64,000 bases of DNA from M3007 sp041741155 (GTDB taxonomy: Bacteria; Bacteroidota; Bacteroidia; Chitinophagales; Saprospiraceae). The DNA lies in NCBI GenBank assembly GCA_041741155.1, contig JBGSKO010000159.1:27054-91053 (forward strand), read 5' to 3'. A program made the position numbers and the translations under genes. Shown one piece after another: positions 33,764 to 42,922 of the stretch. A model generated the notes under the pieces. It was not told the origin of the DNA. It was given only the letters and a program-made list of their open reading frames with translations, and ran no database searches. The first letter of the stretch is position 1; each line of letters starts with the position of its first letter.

Positions 33764-35041
33764 ATGAAAAAAGCTCCCAGTGCACGCTTAATCCTCCTTT
33801 TTCTGCTGTTGCTCCCCGGTATTTCGGCTACCGGTCTTTTGCAAGGTCAGGAATTGTTCAAGCCTGAAGCAGCGCGTGTTCAGCGCACATTTACGACCAA
33901 AATACCTATGTCCAACAAAGCCCAAAGCGTAAAAGTTGACGTGGTGGACAATCTGGTTATTCTCGAAGGGGATATCATTCTGGGTCCTCTGGTAAGTTTC
34001 GAGGGCGATGATGCGGTCGCCGTTGATGGCGCTTCGTACCGCTGGCCAAACTCAACCATTCCGTATGTTATTTCAGCGGGCCACCCGAAAAAAACGGACA
34101 TCGAATGGGCGATCAACCACGTGCAATCCACCACCAATTTGTGTCTGGTTCCCCGCACCAACCAGACCGACTACGTCCAGTTTGTCAGTGCCAGCGGCTG
34201 CGCATCGTATGTGGGCAAACAAGGCGGCCGGCAGGATATCACCATCGGAAGTTGCTCCAAAGGCAGCATTGCCCACGAAATTTTGCACGCTGCAGGTCTT
34301 TGGCACGAGCAAAGCCGCGAGGACCGCGACAACTACATCACCATCAAATGGGCAAATATCCAGGATGGGAAAGCGCATAATTTCAATAAACACGTTTCCG
34401 ACGGCACCGATATAGGCACCTACGACTACGGCTCAATTATGCACTACGGCAAAACGGCGTTTTCCAAAAACGGGAACAATACAATTGACATCAAAATACC
34501 GCCGGGCACAGCCGCTACGACGATCGGCCAACGCAACGGCCTGAGCGCCAAAGACAAAACCGCTATCAATAAACTCTACGGCCCTGGTCCGTGCAAAGAA
34601 GACTGCATCACCTTCAATCCATCCACCGTAACGGTCAAACAAAGCGGAACCAAGTGGTTGGTTGTGAGCGGCTCCAGTTCCATGTTTTCCGCGCCGAACA
34701 AGGCAGAAGCCGAAAAAATTGTAAAAATCATCAAGCAATATGGCCTGAATAAAAGCTGCTTTGTTGGCCGCCCGGATCCTTCCTTCCAGTATTTATTGAA
34801 AAACACAGCCTCTCCTTCCGGGGCATTCTCCGGTGAAGATTGTATTGCGTTTAATCCCAATAACCTGCAAATCAAACAGGAAGGAACGCAATACGTAATG
34901 ACCAACGGTGTTTCCCGTATGTTTATGTTCCCAAACAAACAGGAGGCGGATCAGACACTGGCAATGATCAAAAAGTATGGTTTCAACCGAACCTGCTATG
35001 TCGGTCGCCCGGATGCATCTTTGCAGTATATGCGGAAATAA
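33764..35041 (+). CDS. Astacin-family (M12A) metalloprotease with duplicated C-terminal domain
   Basis: 425 residues. Signal peptide about 1-28; a propeptide-like part to about 90; catalytic domain with HEILHAAGLWHE (zinc ligands H171, H175, H181; catalytic E172) and the Met-turn SIMHYG (M226, Y228). After the catalytic domain come two copies of a 65-residue module (279-344 and 358-422) sharing CI-FNP, KQ-GT, MF-PNK-EA, YG-N and C-VGRPD-S-QY. No T9SS tail is present, so it may be secreted by Sec only or stay periplasmic. Three bases separate it from the DUF4377 lipoprotein gene, which suggests a functional pair. Confidence 0.92.
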   Translation: MKKAPSARLILLFLLLLPGISATGLLQGQELFKPEAARVQRTFTTKIPMSNKAQSVKVDVVDNLVILEGDIILGPLVSFEGDDAVAVDGASYRWPNSTIPYVISAGHPKKTDIEWAINHVQSTTNLCLVPRTNQTDYVQFVSASGCASYVGKQGGRQDITIGSCSKGSIAHEILHAAGLWHEQSREDRDNYITIKWANIQDGKAHNFNKHVSDGTDIGTYDYGSIMHYGKTAFSKNGNNTIDIKIPPGTAATTIGQRNGLSAKDKTAINKLYGPGPCKEDCITFNPSTVTVKQSGTKWLVVSGSSSMFSAPNKAEAEKIVKIIKQYGLNKSCFVGRPDPSFQYLLKNTASPSGAFSGEDCIAFNPNNLQIKQEGTQYVMTNGVSRMFMFPNKQEADQTLAMIKKYGFNRTCYVGRPDASLQYMRK

Positions 35042-35044
35042 AAA

Positions 35045-35584
35045 ATGCACACTATGGACACAAGTATCATTTTCCTGTTTAGCGCCATGCTCGTAACGAG
35101 CTCAGGATGCGGCGAAAATACCCCAGGCCCAAAACAAGGGGAGATACGCCTGAAAATTTCTCATTACAAAGTACCCTGTACGGGCGCCGACCTCCAACTC
35201 TGCCTGCTGGTCTCCACAAACGGAAATGACCCGGAGTATTTTTATGATACCATCGAGGGATTCGAGTACGAATGGGGCTACGACTACGAGATCAGCGTGG
35301 AAAAAAACACGCTGGAACGCCCGATGGCAGACGCCTCTTCCAGTTCCTACAAACTGAAACAAGTACTCAAAAAAGAGCGGGTCGCCCCGAAGACGACGTT
35401 CGAATTGCCTGTAAACCTGGACGGGATGGCTCTTGTCGAAAACACCGATGCCGGTTGCATGCTAATGGGAGAAATCGCCATTGACCCGGGCAAATTTACC
35501 TGCGAAAACTTGGCTAATGCCCAGCGTGCCGTTTTTCGGCACGGAACGGGGAATGGCAACTTGCTCGTAGTCAAATTAAAATGA
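35045..35584 (+). CDS. DUF4377 domain lipoprotein
   Basis: 179 residues. The N-terminal hydrophobic stretch ends in a lipobox-like VTSSGCGEN (Cys 22), so it is a predicted lipoprotein. The central part VSTNGNDPEYFYDTIEGFEY followed by EWGYDYEISV is the DUF4377 pattern (small heat-shock HslJ-like or META-linked proteins). ATG 35054 is an alternative start. Directly after the astacin gene; a protective or inhibitory role toward the protease is only a guess from position. Ends before a terminator. Confidence 0.75.
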   Translation: MHTMDTSIIFLFSAMLVTSSGCGENTPGPKQGEIRLKISHYKVPCTGADLQLCLLVSTNGNDPEYFYDTIEGFEYEWGYDYEISVEKNTLERPMADASSSSYKLKQVLKKERVAPKTTFELPVNLDGMALVENTDAGCMLMGEIAIDPGKFTCENLANAQRAVFRHGTGNGNLLVVKLK

Positions 35585-35606
35585 TTATCAGCTCTTTACA
35601 GCAGTG

Positions 35607-35645
35607 GCGCCGGGGGGAACAAGATTCCTTCCGGCGCTTTTGTTT
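35607..35645 (+). terminator. Terminator after the astacin-DUF4377 operon
   Basis: GCGCCGG (35607-35613) pairs with CCGGCGC (35631-35637), with further GAA/TTC pairing inside, followed by TTTTGTTT. Confidence 0.8.
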
Positions 35646-35660
35646 GTGGCTTCCCCCACC

Positions 35661-38432
35661 CTACCGCAATACCGAAACATCGCCCTTTACCACCGGTTGA
35701 AGCGCGCCATCTCCGCGCCGCCACAGCAAGCGGTAAATGTACACATCGGAAGGCACGGGCTTTCCGTTGGACGTTCCGTCCCAGGCGGCATTGGGGTCGG
35801 TACTTTCAAAGATCATTCCACCCCAACGGTTATAAATTTCCAGTCGCTCCACCTGTGCGCTCCCTTCCAGCACAACCATACGAAACTGGTCGTTATTGCC
35901 ATCGCCGTCAGGGGTAAACGCATTGGGGAATCGAACACGCGGAAAGATCAATCGGAACGTCTTTTCCGAAACCTTGACACAGCCACTCGGCGACGTGGCG
36001 ATAAGCGTATAGCGCACCGCAGCCCCAACGGTATCGTTGGTAGCAGGCATCAGGTCAATGGTTTCGTTAGTGAACGGCAACGTCTTGGTATCCACCGTAG
36101 TTTCCTGCCATACGAAGGTGAAATTGCTCAGATCTTGCGCCGGCGTCACTGCAGCAGTCAAAGACACCGTCGTACCGATATCTATTGCATTGGTGTCGGG
36201 TACACACTGAATATCAAGGGTAAACGTGGGCACTATATCCACACGCACGGTGTCGCGCAAGGTACAGGTGTCGCCGAAAGTGTAGGTTACGATGAAGATG
36301 GTGTCTCCTGCAGGGGTTTTGGTGATGCTGGCCGCAGCTTCGCCGGTGCTCCAGGCGTAGCGCCCATTGGGGTCAGAACCGAGGGCCTTTAGCTCAATCT
36401 TACTTTCTGCACAAAGGGTAGTGTCGGGCGTAACTGTCAATGTGGCCGTATAGGCAAGAACGTCCACCGAACGGGTGATTACGCAGTTGCCCAGCGTAGC
36501 AGTCACCGTGTAAATCGTATTTTGAGCCGGCGTCACCTCCGGGTTTTCATCGTCGAACACGAGGGTCGGATCGGGCGGGTTGGCAGACCAGGAGTACTCC
36601 GATCCCGGCAGCACGGGGCCGAGGTTTAGTCCAATCGTTTCGCCGGGGCACAACTGCCGGTCTGAGGGAAACACTATCTGTGGAGCTTCACCAGCTATAG
36701 TCACCAACACGGTGTCGGTCAGCAAGCATCCGTCACCGTAGGTAAAAAAAGCGACGTATTGGGTTGTCTGGTTGGGCGTGACCGCCAGGGTGCGGACAGT
36801 GCCCTCCACCAGACCCGTCTGCACATTCAGCCACTGAAACGCCGTGCCGGGGATACTGGTCATGGCCGTGAGTACCAGCGGAGCATTTCTGCAGATCGTC
36901 GTGTCATTGCTGGTCGTCAGAGCAGCCGAGTTGACCGTGATGCGCACAGAGTCTCTTCCGATACAGCCATTGTTGGTCGTGACCACGTACGTGGCTGTTT
37001 CTGTGGGGCGAAACGTTGGGTTGGGCAAAGTGTCTGTTCCGAAACCGGGATGCGTGGACGTCCAGACGTAGGATGCGGTCGGGTCGAATACTTCATTCAG
37101 CACCACGGAGTCGCCGAGGCACAAGTTCACGTCGCTCGGGAACTGGACTGGAGCCAGCGGTTTGAGTTCCACCGTCACTGAAGCGCTCACCGGACATCCC
37201 TGATTGGTCCCCGTGACGGTGTACGTCGTGGAAACTACGGGACGGGCCAACACGCTATCGCAAGTAGTACAGGAAAGGCCGGCTGCGGGTGACCAGGTGA
37301 CGCCCGTTACGCCCGGCGAATAGGTCAGCTTGATGCCCACACTTTCACCGGGGCAAATGGTACTCTGCGCGGGCGTTGCAATAAATTGTGCGGTGGGAAC
37401 CACCTGCACCACTGCACTGGACGTGTCGGCGCATACGCCGAAACGCGTGATGCGGCGGTACAGCGTCGTTTGGCCGGGCTGAACAGCAATATTTAGCAAG
37501 CTATCCGGCGTGAGCAAGGTCGTTTGCGGTGTGCGCGTCCACTTAAAACTGATTCCAGGGAAATCAAGCGAATTATACAAAGGCGATTGCAGCACCACCT
37601 CGGCACCCTGGCAGATGGTGGTGTCGGCCGGCCTGATTTTCAGATCGAATGGTAAACTATCTACAGCGAGATATACCCGCCGCTCCCGCACACAACCATC
37701 CAGCGATGCCGTCACAGTGTACAGCGTGCTGTTCAGCGGGGTGGCAACCGCCGTGACGCCGTTCGGATTGACTTGCAATCCCGCCGACCACGTCAGCGGC
37801 GTCCCGGCCGGGTTTACAGTCGCCTGCAACGTACGCGAACGGCCCCGGCAGAGGCGCACGGTATCGGTGGGCGCGAGTTGCAGTTCCAGCAAAACGGGTG
37901 TGATTTTTACGCTGTCCAGTACCTGTAACGGGCAAGAGCCATTGGAGGCTGACAGATAAAACGTTGTGGGCCCTGCGGGCACTGTCGAAGGATTTGCATC
38001 AAAACTGCCAAATCCCGCCGGAGCGGAAAACCAGTTGTAAAACGTACCTGCAACCGCTGCGCCGCCCAGCTGGACGGTATCGCCCTGGCATACGCCCCGG
38101 TCTGCGCTGATTTCATATTGTGGCGACTGTCCGTTAATGACCGTCACAAGCAGCGTGTCGGCGCCGGTGCAGTCGGGAGTAGTAATGGTGGCGATAAAAG
38201 TATACACTCCGGTGGTCAGCCCCGACACTTCGGGCGAGGGACAATCCGGGCAACTCAGCCCCGCGCCCCCCGACCACTGGTAGGTGCCGGGTATCGGGTT
38301 TGGGTTTAACGTAAACCGGGCGTTGTTACACACCAGCACGTCGGGGCCGAGGTTGAGATCGCAAGCGGGATTCGATTGGGAAAAAGCGGTTACGGTAAGC
38401 AGGATGAAAAAAACTGTCGGTTGGATGTTCAT
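35661..38432 (-). CDS. Large secreted protein with Ig/PKD-like repeats and T9SS type B (gliding-associated) C-terminus
   Basis: 923 residues. Signal peptide about 1-19 (ends AFSQSN). Then roughly nine repeats of about 85 residues, each with a pattern like ICPGESVGI...W..NPP....P..TTTYTVT...GC....V. The C-terminal 90 residues carry FPNAFTPDGDGNNDQFRMV and IYNRWGGMIFESTDPNAAWDG, the type B sorting domain, which directs T9SS export and attachment. The repeats make it a likely surface filament or adhesin. It converges with the astacin operon and stands alone on its strand. Confidence 0.9.
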   Translation of the reverse strand: MNIQPTVFFILLTVTAFSQSNPACDLNLGPDVLVCNNARFTLNPNPIPGTYQWSGGAGLSCPDCPSPEVSGLTTGVYTFIATITTPDCTGADTLLVTVINGQSPQYEISADRGVCQGDTVQLGGAAVAGTFYNWFSAPAGFGSFDANPSTVPAGPTTFYLSASNGSCPLQVLDSVKITPVLLELQLAPTDTVRLCRGRSRTLQATVNPAGTPLTWSAGLQVNPNGVTAVATPLNSTLYTVTASLDGCVRERRVYLAVDSLPFDLKIRPADTTICQGAEVVLQSPLYNSLDFPGISFKWTRTPQTTLLTPDSLLNIAVQPGQTTLYRRITRFGVCADTSSAVVQVVPTAQFIATPAQSTICPGESVGIKLTYSPGVTGVTWSPAAGLSCTTCDSVLARPVVSTTYTVTGTNQGCPVSASVTVELKPLAPVQFPSDVNLCLGDSVVLNEVFDPTASYVWTSTHPGFGTDTLPNPTFRPTETATYVVTTNNGCIGRDSVRITVNSAALTTSNDTTICRNAPLVLTAMTSIPGTAFQWLNVQTGLVEGTVRTLAVTPNQTTQYVAFFTYGDGCLLTDTVLVTIAGEAPQIVFPSDRQLCPGETIGLNLGPVLPGSEYSWSANPPDPTLVFDDENPEVTPAQNTIYTVTATLGNCVITRSVDVLAYTATLTVTPDTTLCAESKIELKALGSDPNGRYAWSTGEAAASITKTPAGDTIFIVTYTFGDTCTLRDTVRVDIVPTFTLDIQCVPDTNAIDIGTTVSLTAAVTPAQDLSNFTFVWQETTVDTKTLPFTNETIDLMPATNDTVGAAVRYTLIATSPSGCVKVSEKTFRLIFPRVRFPNAFTPDGDGNNDQFRMVVLEGSAQVERLEIYNRWGGMIFESTDPNAAWDGTSNGKPVPSDVYIYRLLWRRGDGALQPVVKGDVSVLR

Positions 38433-38543
38433 GATTATAATCGAATTATTAGATGGATTGGATCGGCAAAACCGCGCGTCAATGTGCCTCTTTTACTTCC
38501 TGGAGCCGATGTGTAACAAAAAATATGCAGCACTGGACCGCGC

Positions 38544-39569
38544 TCAAACAGCCGAGTGTGCGTCCCGCCCAAACTCGCGGATATAAATGCGGATAATCAA
38601 CAAAAAAAGAGCGATCAGGATTGGTCCAAAGATAAATCCGATGAACCCGAACAATTTAAGACCGGCGATGACGCCAAACAGCGTGATAAGCGGATGTGTG
38701 TCGCCCAGTCTTTTCTGCAACCACATACGGCCGATGTTATCCACCGAGCCAATGACAACAAACCCGTACAGAAAAAGGGCCAGACCGTGCCAGGGCATGC
38801 CGCTCGCCACCATAAGGATAGCCATAGGGGTGTACGCCAGCGCCACACCGATAATCGGCAACATGCCCGAAATACAGGTGATGGCAAACCAAAGCCAGAC
38901 GTCCGGCACTCCTAACAGCCAATACACCGGCAGTCCGGAGAGCCCTTGGATAATGCCCATTAATGGAATCCCAACAGCATTGGTAAAGACCAGGGTGTTC
39001 AGTTGATGTTTAAAATCAGAGACATTCGATTTTTGAAACGGCAGCCAGTTGAAAAAGAAGGCTTCCATCTGCGGGCCGTTCACCAGCATAAAAAACAGGA
39101 TAAACCCGGCCAGCAGGGTCGTCACCAACCCCTCCAGCGTAGCCGAAATCAGGGCCCGCAATTGGGTGCCACCCCAGTTGGCTACCTCTTTCAATGTATC
39201 TGCCGTCAGCACGGTGATGCCATACTCCGCTTCGAGGCGGTGTACCAGTATCTCCATATTTTTCAAGACATCCGGCGAATGCTGCAGCGCCGTAATCAAA
39301 CGCCCTTGCACCAATTGTACCAAAAAATAAATAGGAATCCAGATGACAACAACCGACAGCAGGATCAGCATCAGGGCCGCCACTACCTTGTTCCACTTTT
39401 TTTGGTCGGTCAAACGGAACATCGCCGGACGCAGCAGCACGTACAACGTATAGGCGCCGAGCAACGCAGGCAAATATGGGTACAGGGTAAAAAACAGTAC
39501 CCAACCCAGCGCAAAAATGAGTAGTAGCAGGAGTACTTGCCGTACCAGCAAACTCGGAATACGATTCAT
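38544..39569 (-). CDS. AI-2E family transporter (PerM/YdiK type)
   Basis: 341 residues with about eight membrane helices: pairs at about 10-45 and 60-90, a soluble section (about 100-150), then helices from 155 to 330. The segments GIIQGLSGLPVYWLLGVPDVWLWF and YTPMAILMVASGMPW match the family. Members are membrane exporters or channels of varied and mostly unproven substrate; the AI-2 name comes from one E. coli protein (TqsA). Divergent from dut. Confidence 0.9.
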   Translation of the reverse strand: MNRIPSLLVRQVLLLLLIFALGWVLFFTLYPYLPALLGAYTLYVLLRPAMFRLTDQKKWNKVVAALMLILLSVVVIWIPIYFLVQLVQGRLITALQHSPDVLKNMEILVHRLEAEYGITVLTADTLKEVANWGGTQLRALISATLEGLVTTLLAGFILFFMLVNGPQMEAFFFNWLPFQKSNVSDFKHQLNTLVFTNAVGIPLMGIIQGLSGLPVYWLLGVPDVWLWFAITCISGMLPIIGVALAYTPMAILMVASGMPWHGLALFLYGFVVIGSVDNIGRMWLQKRLGDTHPLITLFGVIAGLKLFGFIGFIFGPILIALFLLIIRIYIREFGRDAHSAV

Positions 39570-39622
39570 GGGCGAAAGTTACGGCAAGGACAGCGGCAGA
39601 TCAGCGTTTGTTTTTAATCGCC

Positions 39623-39630
39623 TACTTTTG
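39623..39630 (+). promoter_or_regulatory. -7 box of dut
   Basis: TACTTTTG matches TAnnTTTG exactly and ends 16 nt before the TTG start codon of dut. Confidence 0.5.
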
Positions 39631-39646
39631 CCCTTAAAAAACAACC

Positions 39647-40081
39647 TTGACCATCCGCATCATCAACCACTCCGACAATCCGCTGCCCCGGTACGAAACC
39701 ACCGGCAGCGCCGGCATGGACCTCCGCGCCCACATCCCCGAACCAGTCGTTCTTGGCCCGCTCGAACGGGCGCTCGTGCCAACCGGCCTGCACATCGAAT
39801 TGCCGCACGGCTATGAGGCCCAAATCCGGGCCCGCAGCGGGCTAGCTATAAAACGCGGCCTCACCATGCTCAACTCCCCCGGCACCATTGACAGCGATTA
39901 CCGCGGCGAAATCAAATGCATCGTCGTCAACCTCTCCAATGAGCCCCAAACTATCGAACCCGGCGAGCGTATCGCCCAAATGATTATCGCCCGATACGAA
40001 CAAATCGCCTGGCAAGAAGTAGAAACCCTCGAAGAAACCGAACGCAACAGCGGAGGATTTGGAAGCACCGGAACAGAATGA
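39647..40081 (+). CDS. dut: dUTP pyrophosphatase, TTG start
   Basis: 144 residues with all five motifs of trimeric dUTPases: SAGMDLRA (1), ARSGLAIKRGLTML (2), GTIDSDYRGEIKCIVVN (3), ERIAQMII (4) and RNSGGFGSTG (5). It hydrolyses dUTP to dUMP and diphosphate. The start must be the TTG at 39647: an in-frame stop lies 12 bp upstream and the next ATG is inside motif 1. A perfect -7 box lies 16 nt upstream. Beginning of a same-strand run with the nucleotidyltransferase and TPR genes, with a repeat block between. Confidence 0.93.
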   Translation: MTIRIINHSDNPLPRYETTGSAGMDLRAHIPEPVVLGPLERALVPTGLHIELPHGYEAQIRARSGLAIKRGLTMLNSPGTIDSDYRGEIKCIVVNLSNEPQTIEPGERIAQMIIARYEQIAWQEVETLEETERNSGGFGSTGTE

Positions 40082-40285
40082 TGAGTGATAAGCGATGAGC
40101 GATGAGTTTCGTAGAGTACTCCTCTGACTGCTGAGTTTTTTTTCCGCCATAAGACTTCTCAGATTTTTAAACCTGGAAAGTCCGGAAGCAGCGAAAAGAT
40201 ACTTTCTGACGTAATTTTCATCGTTTTACTCATCACTCATAGCTCATCGTTCATAGCTCATCGTTCATAACTCATCACTAAACAC
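40081..40285. repeat. Family A inverted block between dut and the nucleotidyltransferase
   Basis: Left arm 40081-40110 (ATGAGTGATAAGCGATGAGC units), right arm 40228-40285 (ACTCATCACTCATAGCTCATC units) with about 115 bp of unique sequence in the loop. The right arm ends directly at the ATG of the next gene (40288). The loop holds no coding frame of note. Confidence 0.85.
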
Positions 40286-40287
40286 TC

Positions 40288-41295
40288 ATGAATATAATCA
40301 TCCCAATGGCAGGCAAGGGAACGCGCCTGTTACCGCATACGCTTACTGTGCCCAAGCCACTGATTCCCGTGGCGGGCAAGCCAATCATCCAGCGCCTGGT
40401 GGAAGGACTGACAGGCTCGTACGACGGTCCTATTGAAGAAATCGCCTTTATCGTCGGCGACTTCGGGCCGGAAATTGAGCGCGAACTCATCGCAATCGCG
40501 GAAAATCTGGGCGCAAAGGGCAAAATTTACCACCAGGAAAAAGCCCTTGGCGTGGGCCATGCCATCTACTGTGCCGGAGGAAGCATGGACGGACCCTGCA
40601 TGATCGCTTTCGCCGACACCCTGTTCAAAGCCGATTTTTCCTTCGACCCCCAGGCCGACGGCGTGATCTGGGTGCAAAAAGTGAAAGATCCTTCGTCGTT
40701 TGGCGTGGTTCGCCTGGATAGCGAGGGCTATATCACCGAGTTGGTTGAAAAACCGGCCGTTTTTGTGTCCGATCTGGCCATCGTCGGCATTTATTATTTC
40801 CGTGAAGGCGAGAAACTACGCGCCGCCCTGCGCCACATCATCACCAATGAAATCAAGGAAAAAAACGAGTACCAGCTCACCACCGCACTCGAATACCTGA
40901 AAAACAACGGTTTGCGTTTCCGAACCGGCGAAATCGAGGAGTGGCTGGATTGCGGCAACAAAGACGCCATTCTCTTCTCCAACGAGCGCATGCTGGAATT
41001 TCACCGCGACTCGGGCCTCGTTTCCCCAAAAGCTACCGTCGAAAACAGCGTCATTATTCCGCCTTGCTTTGTGGGCGACAACGCCGTAATCCGTAACGCC
41101 GTAGTTGGCCCGTATGTCAGCGTCGGACACAACTCCGTTGTTGAAAATACTGTTATCACCAACAGCATTATTCAAAACAAATCCCAAATCAAAAATGCAG
41201 TACTCGAAAATTCTATGGTCGGCAACGTCAGCAAGTTTATCGGCTCGAAAGACGAACTGAATCTAGGCGATTATTCGCATTTTTCCAAGCGTTAG
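40288..41295 (+). CDS. Sugar-phosphate nucleotidyltransferase with left-handed beta-helix tail
   Basis: 335 residues. N-terminal nucleotidyltransferase: MNIIIPMAGKGTRLLPHTLT with VPKPLIPVAGKPI, the GxGTRxxPxTxxxPKP signature, MIAFADTLF (metal Asp) and VEKPAVFVSDLAIVGIYYF. The C-terminus (about 240-320) has hexapeptide-like repeats (NSVIIPPCFVGDNAVIRNAV, VENTVITNSIIQNKSQI). It makes NDP-sugars, closest in style to glucose-1-phosphate thymidylyl- or uridylyltransferases; the sugar and nucleotide are not certain. It precedes a TPR protein, an order I remember from several Bacteroidota. Confidence 0.87.
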   Translation: MNIIIPMAGKGTRLLPHTLTVPKPLIPVAGKPIIQRLVEGLTGSYDGPIEEIAFIVGDFGPEIERELIAIAENLGAKGKIYHQEKALGVGHAIYCAGGSMDGPCMIAFADTLFKADFSFDPQADGVIWVQKVKDPSSFGVVRLDSEGYITELVEKPAVFVSDLAIVGIYYFREGEKLRAALRHIITNEIKEKNEYQLTTALEYLKNNGLRFRTGEIEEWLDCGNKDAILFSNERMLEFHRDSGLVSPKATVENSVIIPPCFVGDNAVIRNAVVGPYVSVGHNSVVENTVITNSIIQNKSQIKNAVLENSMVGNVSKFIGSKDELNLGDYSHFSKR

Positions 41296-41343
41296 AAACT
41301 GGGCCGAAGACAACCAACAGTAAAAGCTATTAAAAAACACTAC

Positions 41344-42852
41344 ATGCCAATGATACACAGGATAAAAACGCTAGCCGCAATGCTCCTACTCGCTGTGGCG
41401 CCCGCTTTCGCCCAAAATACACTAGACGGCCAGGCCAAGATCGTGCCTGAAGAGGAAGTGACCCGCCAGAGTGCCTTCATTGAGGCCGAACGTGAACGCG
41501 TACTGGGACATTACGAAAAAGCCAGCGAATATTACAAGAAATTCCTGAATGAAAACGGCGACAACGCTGCCGCCTGGTACGGCCTGGCCCGTACACTCGA
41601 AATGCTCAAGGACAATGTAGCCGCCATGGACGCCGCCGCCAAGGCCGCCGCGAAAGACCCTGCCAACCAGTGGTTCCGCATTTTCCAGGCAGACTTGTTC
41701 GAGAAAGTCGGACAACCCAAAGATGCCGCCAAGGTGTACCTTGATTTGACCAAACTTTATCCGCTGGACGGCGCCTTTCTGGAGCGCCTTGCCTACCTGT
41801 CTGTGCTTGCCGGAGACCCCAAAGGCGGCCTAAAAGCGCTGGACCAACTAGAAAAAATCTCCGGGATCACTGAAATCACCGCCGACAAAAAACATATTAT
41901 CTACCTCGGGATGGGCGACTACAAAAGGGCCGCTGCCGAACTGGAAAAACTAGCTAATGCCTACCCCAAACACCTGGAATACCGCCACCGCGTGGCCGAA
42001 TTGTACGAATCCGTCGGCGACAAGGCGGCTGCAATAAAAGTATATGAGGAAATCCTGCGCCGCAACCCGGGCGACGAGGAAGCTAAAATTGCCGTGCTTG
42101 CAAAATCTGGTTCCGATCTCGCAATCCTCACCGCACTTAAGCCTTTTTTCAAAGACCCCAATTTACCGCTCGACGGCAAAATCAAGGAAGTATTGCCCTA
42201 TTTTGAAAAACTGCGCAGGGGCATGGAGCCAAATGCCGTGCTGGCCTTGCTTGAGCTCGGCGCGCTCGTTGAGGCTGCACACCCGGACGAACCCAAGGCA
42301 TGGAGCATGTCCGGCGATCTGCTTTACCTCGCCAACCGCCCCCAGGAGGCACTCACCCGATACCGAACCTGCATCAAACTGAACCCTACCGTTTTTTCCG
42401 TGTGGGAAAACACCCTCGCTATTCTGCACGAGCAGAAAAACTATGGTGAAATGCTCGTGCTCGCAGAGAAAGCCATGGACGACTTCCCCAACCAGGCCGC
42501 TGCCTACTATTACTACGGCATTGCTGCCAATGAAAAGGGTCAACCAGACAACGCACTTGTCCAACTCGAGCAGGCAACCCTCATGGCAGGCAACAACCTG
42601 CGCCTTTCCCTGAACATCACCGACCAAATCGGCATCGCCCTGCTGCGCAAAAAAGATCCCGCTGCCGCTAAAATCCGCTACGAACAAGCCCTGACCAAGG
42701 GAGGCGAAAAGCACGCCGGCATTCTCGAACACTACGGCGACACCCTGTACCAACTCGGCGAAAACGCAAAGGCCGCCGAATACTGGCAAAAGGCAGCCAA
42801 AATCATGCCGTCGCCCACACTCGAACAAAAAATTTCTACCGGAAAACTCTAA
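41344..42852 (+). CDS. Exported TPR-repeat protein
   Basis: 502 residues. Signal peptide about 1-24 (MPMIHRIKTLAAMLLLAVAP; ends AFAQ; ATG 41350 is an alternative). At least eight TPR-like helical pairs follow, for example EKASEYYKKFLNENGDNAAA, AAAELEKLANAYPKHLEYRH and AAYYYYGIAANEKGQPDNAL. No enzymatic domain. A periplasmic or outer-membrane scaffold is likely. It follows the nucleotidyltransferase by 48 bp and its stop runs into a repeat block. Confidence 0.85.
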   Translation: MPMIHRIKTLAAMLLLAVAPAFAQNTLDGQAKIVPEEEVTRQSAFIEAERERVLGHYEKASEYYKKFLNENGDNAAAWYGLARTLEMLKDNVAAMDAAAKAAAKDPANQWFRIFQADLFEKVGQPKDAAKVYLDLTKLYPLDGAFLERLAYLSVLAGDPKGGLKALDQLEKISGITEITADKKHIIYLGMGDYKRAAAELEKLANAYPKHLEYRHRVAELYESVGDKAAAIKVYEEILRRNPGDEEAKIAVLAKSGSDLAILTALKPFFKDPNLPLDGKIKEVLPYFEKLRRGMEPNAVLALLELGALVEAAHPDEPKAWSMSGDLLYLANRPQEALTRYRTCIKLNPTVFSVWENTLAILHEQKNYGEMLVLAEKAMDDFPNQAAAYYYYGIAANEKGQPDNALVQLEQATLMAGNNLRLSLNITDQIGIALLRKKDPAAAKIRYEQALTKGGEKHAGILEHYGDTLYQLGENAKAAEYWQKAAKIMPSPTLEQKISTGKL

Positions 42853-42914
42853 ACCTCATAAACCCCATAAACCCCATAAACCTCATAAACCCCATAAACC
42901 TCATAAACCTCATA
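42851..42914 (+). repeat. Family C repeat, single arm, before the THUMP methyltransferase
   Basis: Seven tandem 9-nt units AAACCTCAT/AAACCCCAT begin in the stop codon of the TPR gene and end 8 nt before the next ATG. Only the G-poor orientation is present, so no self-hairpin is expected. Confidence 0.85.
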
Positions 42915-42922
42915 CACGCAAC

